Shown here in pieces: positions 6,475 to 7,440 of a stretch of 7,440 nt of DNA; position 1 is the first letter of the stretch, and every line of letters starts with the position of its first letter. Both the position numbers and the translations under genes were made by a program. The DNA comes from Acidimicrobiia bacterium (GTDB lineage: Bacteria; Actinomycetota; Acidimicrobiia; Spongiisociales; ZC4RG35): assembly GCA_003230435.1 (NCBI GenBank), contig QIDW01000181.1, forward strand, positions 1 through 7,440, given 5' to 3'. Below the pieces are notes generated by a model. The model saw only the letters and a list, made by a program, of their open reading frames with translations, ran no database searches and was not told the DNA's origin.

Positions 6475-7218
6475 ATGACGGTCTATTTTGCCCATGCCAC
6501 AAGTTTCTGTGGAGCCGTTTGGAATCCGGTCATCTCTGGGCTCGATGGCGTGGAATGTGTCACATGGGATTTTGCCGGACACGGCGCGGGACCGACGCTG
6601 GATCTGCCGGTTGATTGGCGAGTATTCGGTGAACAGGTGCTCGACGAAACCGCTCCCGGTGGCATCGGAGTGGGCCACTCGATAGGCGCCACGGCGTTGA
6701 CGATGGCCCAGCTCGCAGATCCCGATCGATTCCGGTTCCTGGTCCTGATCGAGCCCGCTGTCTTTCCCGGCCCATACCGCCGACAGGAGAACAACTTGAG
6801 CGTTATCACCTCGAAGCGAAGGAGGACATTCCAATCCCGTGAGGCTGCCAAAGACCACTTCGCCTCGCGAGATACGTTCTCCAAGTGGGCCGGTTCCGCT
6901 CTAGAGGGATACATCGAATGCGGGCTGGTTGGTGATGGGCCGGTCGAACTTGCCTGCGACCCCGAGGTCGAAGCGGACATCTACCGAGCATCCAATGCCC
7001 ATGACACGTGGGAGCGTCTGGGGGAGATTGAAATTCCGGTGCTCATCCTGGCTGGTGAGACCTCGGAACCTATCCCGCCCGAATTCGCACGCGAGCAAAC
7101 GGCCCAATTCCAGCGTGCCGGGTTGGAAGTGGTTCCGGGGGCGGGGCATTCTCTGCCGATGGAGGAACCTGAATTGGTAGCGGAACGGGTCCGCCGACTG
7201 GTTGCAGCATTTGCTTGA
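6475..7218 (+). CDS. Alpha/beta hydrolase, substrate unknown
   Basis: This is a single-domain alpha/beta-hydrolase of 247 residues, the usual size for the MhpC/esterase-like group, with no signal peptide or membrane segment. The nucleophile elbow is GVGHSIGA with Ser69 as nucleophile. The oxyanion-hole loop is FAHATSFCGAVW (5-16), HA taking the place of the common HG. The catalytic His is His225 in PGAGHSLPMEEPE. The acid after strand 7 appears to be Glu198 (ILAGETSEPIPP) where Asp is usual; Glu195 is an alternative. Residues about 95-180 form a helical cap with a basic stretch (SKRRR, 113-117). The ATG is the first possible start after an in-frame stop at 6460-6462. The gene is divergent from ppdK. 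Its fold suggests ester, thioester, C-C or halide hydrolysis; nothing in the sequence or the neighbours identifies the substrate. Confidence 0.88.
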   Translation: MTVYFAHATSFCGAVWNPVISGLDGVECVTWDFAGHGAGPTLDLPVDWRVFGEQVLDETAPGGIGVGHSIGATALTMAQLADPDRFRFLVLIEPAVFPGPYRRQENNLSVITSKRRRTFQSREAAKDHFASRDTFSKWAGSALEGYIECGLVGDGPVELACDPEVEADIYRASNAHDTWERLGEIEIPVLILAGETSEPIPPEFAREQTAQFQRAGLEVVPGAGHSLPMEEPELVAERVRRLVAAFA

Positions 7219-7223
7219 GGTTC

Positions 7224-7262
7224 GGGGCCGGGGCGTTGCGCCCCCGAGGTGGGGGCGGCCCC
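7224..7262. terminator. GC-rich hairpin region between convergent genes, possible bidirectional terminator
   Basis: An outer stem pairs GGGGCCG (7224-7230) with CGGCCCC (7256-7262). Inside, GGGGCG (7230-7235) can pair with CGCCCC (7239-7244) across a TTG loop, or alternatively CGCCCCC (7239-7245) with GGGGGCG (7251-7257) across a 5-base loop. The two inner stems are mutually exclusive. The element starts five bases after the hydrolase stop and ends on the stop codon of the opposing HNH gene, the expected place for a shared terminator. No T tract follows on either strand, so intrinsic termination is only possible. Confidence 0.45.
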
Positions 7263-7440
7263 TATGTAGGTCGGGTGCCTGCGAGTCGAGCGAGTTTGGG
7301 ATGTAAGTCTGGTTTGGGCGGCGGGTAAAGAGTCCAGTCGGGTTTGCGGAACTGGAAGACACCATCGGGGCTGGTGGTGATATTCCATCCGTGTTCGTGG
7401 ACGAAACGGTGGTGAAAGCCACAGAGGAGGATCAGATTGT
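7262..7440 (-). CDS. HNH endonuclease, C-terminal part (DUF222/13E12-like; 5' end outside window)
   Basis: The minus-strand frame read from base 7438 down to a TAG at 7262-7264 encodes 58 residues and stays open to the window edge. It begins with NLILLCGFHHRFVHEHGW, the second half of an HNH nuclease motif: the structural Asn, the zinc-binding Cys, the HH pair and the final His. FRKPDWTLYPPPKP follows, resembling the tail after the HNH domain in actinobacterial DUF222-HNH (13E12 repeat) proteins. The DUF222 domain and the first His of the motif would lie beyond base 7440. These proteins occur in many copies per genome in Actinobacteria, and their role is not settled; some resemble homing or selfish nucleases. 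No start codon is needed inside the window, because the gene continues past the edge. Confidence 0.82.
   Translation of the reverse strand, partial: NLILLCGFHHRFVHEHGWNITTSPDGVFQFRKPDWTLYPPPKPDLHPKLARLAGTRPT

Noticed and set aside
6901..7422. Minus-strand open frame of 173 codons across the hydrolase 3' end and the right edge
   Set aside because: It is out of frame with the HNH coding signal in 7262-7440 and is antisense to the hydrolase for most of its length. No domain is recognisable.

Overview
The window looks like an ordinary chromosomal stretch from a GC-rich bacterium, most likely an actinobacterium. I infer this from three things. MurA carries Asp in place of the catalytic Cys. The right edge holds the tail of an HNH endonuclease of the DUF222/13E12 type, a family abundant in Actinobacteria. 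The first genes of transcription units lack Shine-Dalgarno sequences but have TAnnnT hexamers almost at the start codon, as in leaderless actinobacterial mRNAs. Genus-level placement is not possible from this much sequence.

Layout, left to right. Bases 1-954 (+) hold the 3' end of a LeuC-type hydro-lyase large subunit and the complete small subunit (LeuD type), translationally overlapped. rpiB (951-1391, -) converges on leuD with a 4-bp overlap. murA (1471-2721, +) starts divergently from rpiB, and an nfu Fe-S scaffold gene (2775-3113) and a short MeaB/ArgK-like G protein (3124-3825) follow it. ppdK (3811-6426, -) converges on the MeaB gene with a 15-bp overlap. A 48-bp divergent promoter region separates ppdK from an alpha/beta hydrolase gene (6475-7218, +). 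A GC-rich hairpin region follows, then the C-terminal part of an HNH endonuclease gene (7262-7440, -) cut by the window edge.

Most genes are housekeeping: branched-chain or 2-oxoacid metabolism, pentose phosphates, peptidoglycan precursor synthesis, Fe-S assembly, cobalamin-mutase chaperoning and pyruvate/PEP interconversion. They do not form one pathway. I see no tRNA, rRNA, CRISPR array, insertion sequence or phage gene, and no stretch over 300 bases without a gene. I found no convincing new system. The points most worth a second look are the MurA Cys-to-Asp site, the MeaB protein ending at the G domain, the atypical substrate loop of the LeuD-type subunit, the interlocked divergent promoters at 6427-6474, and the consistent near-leaderless architecture.
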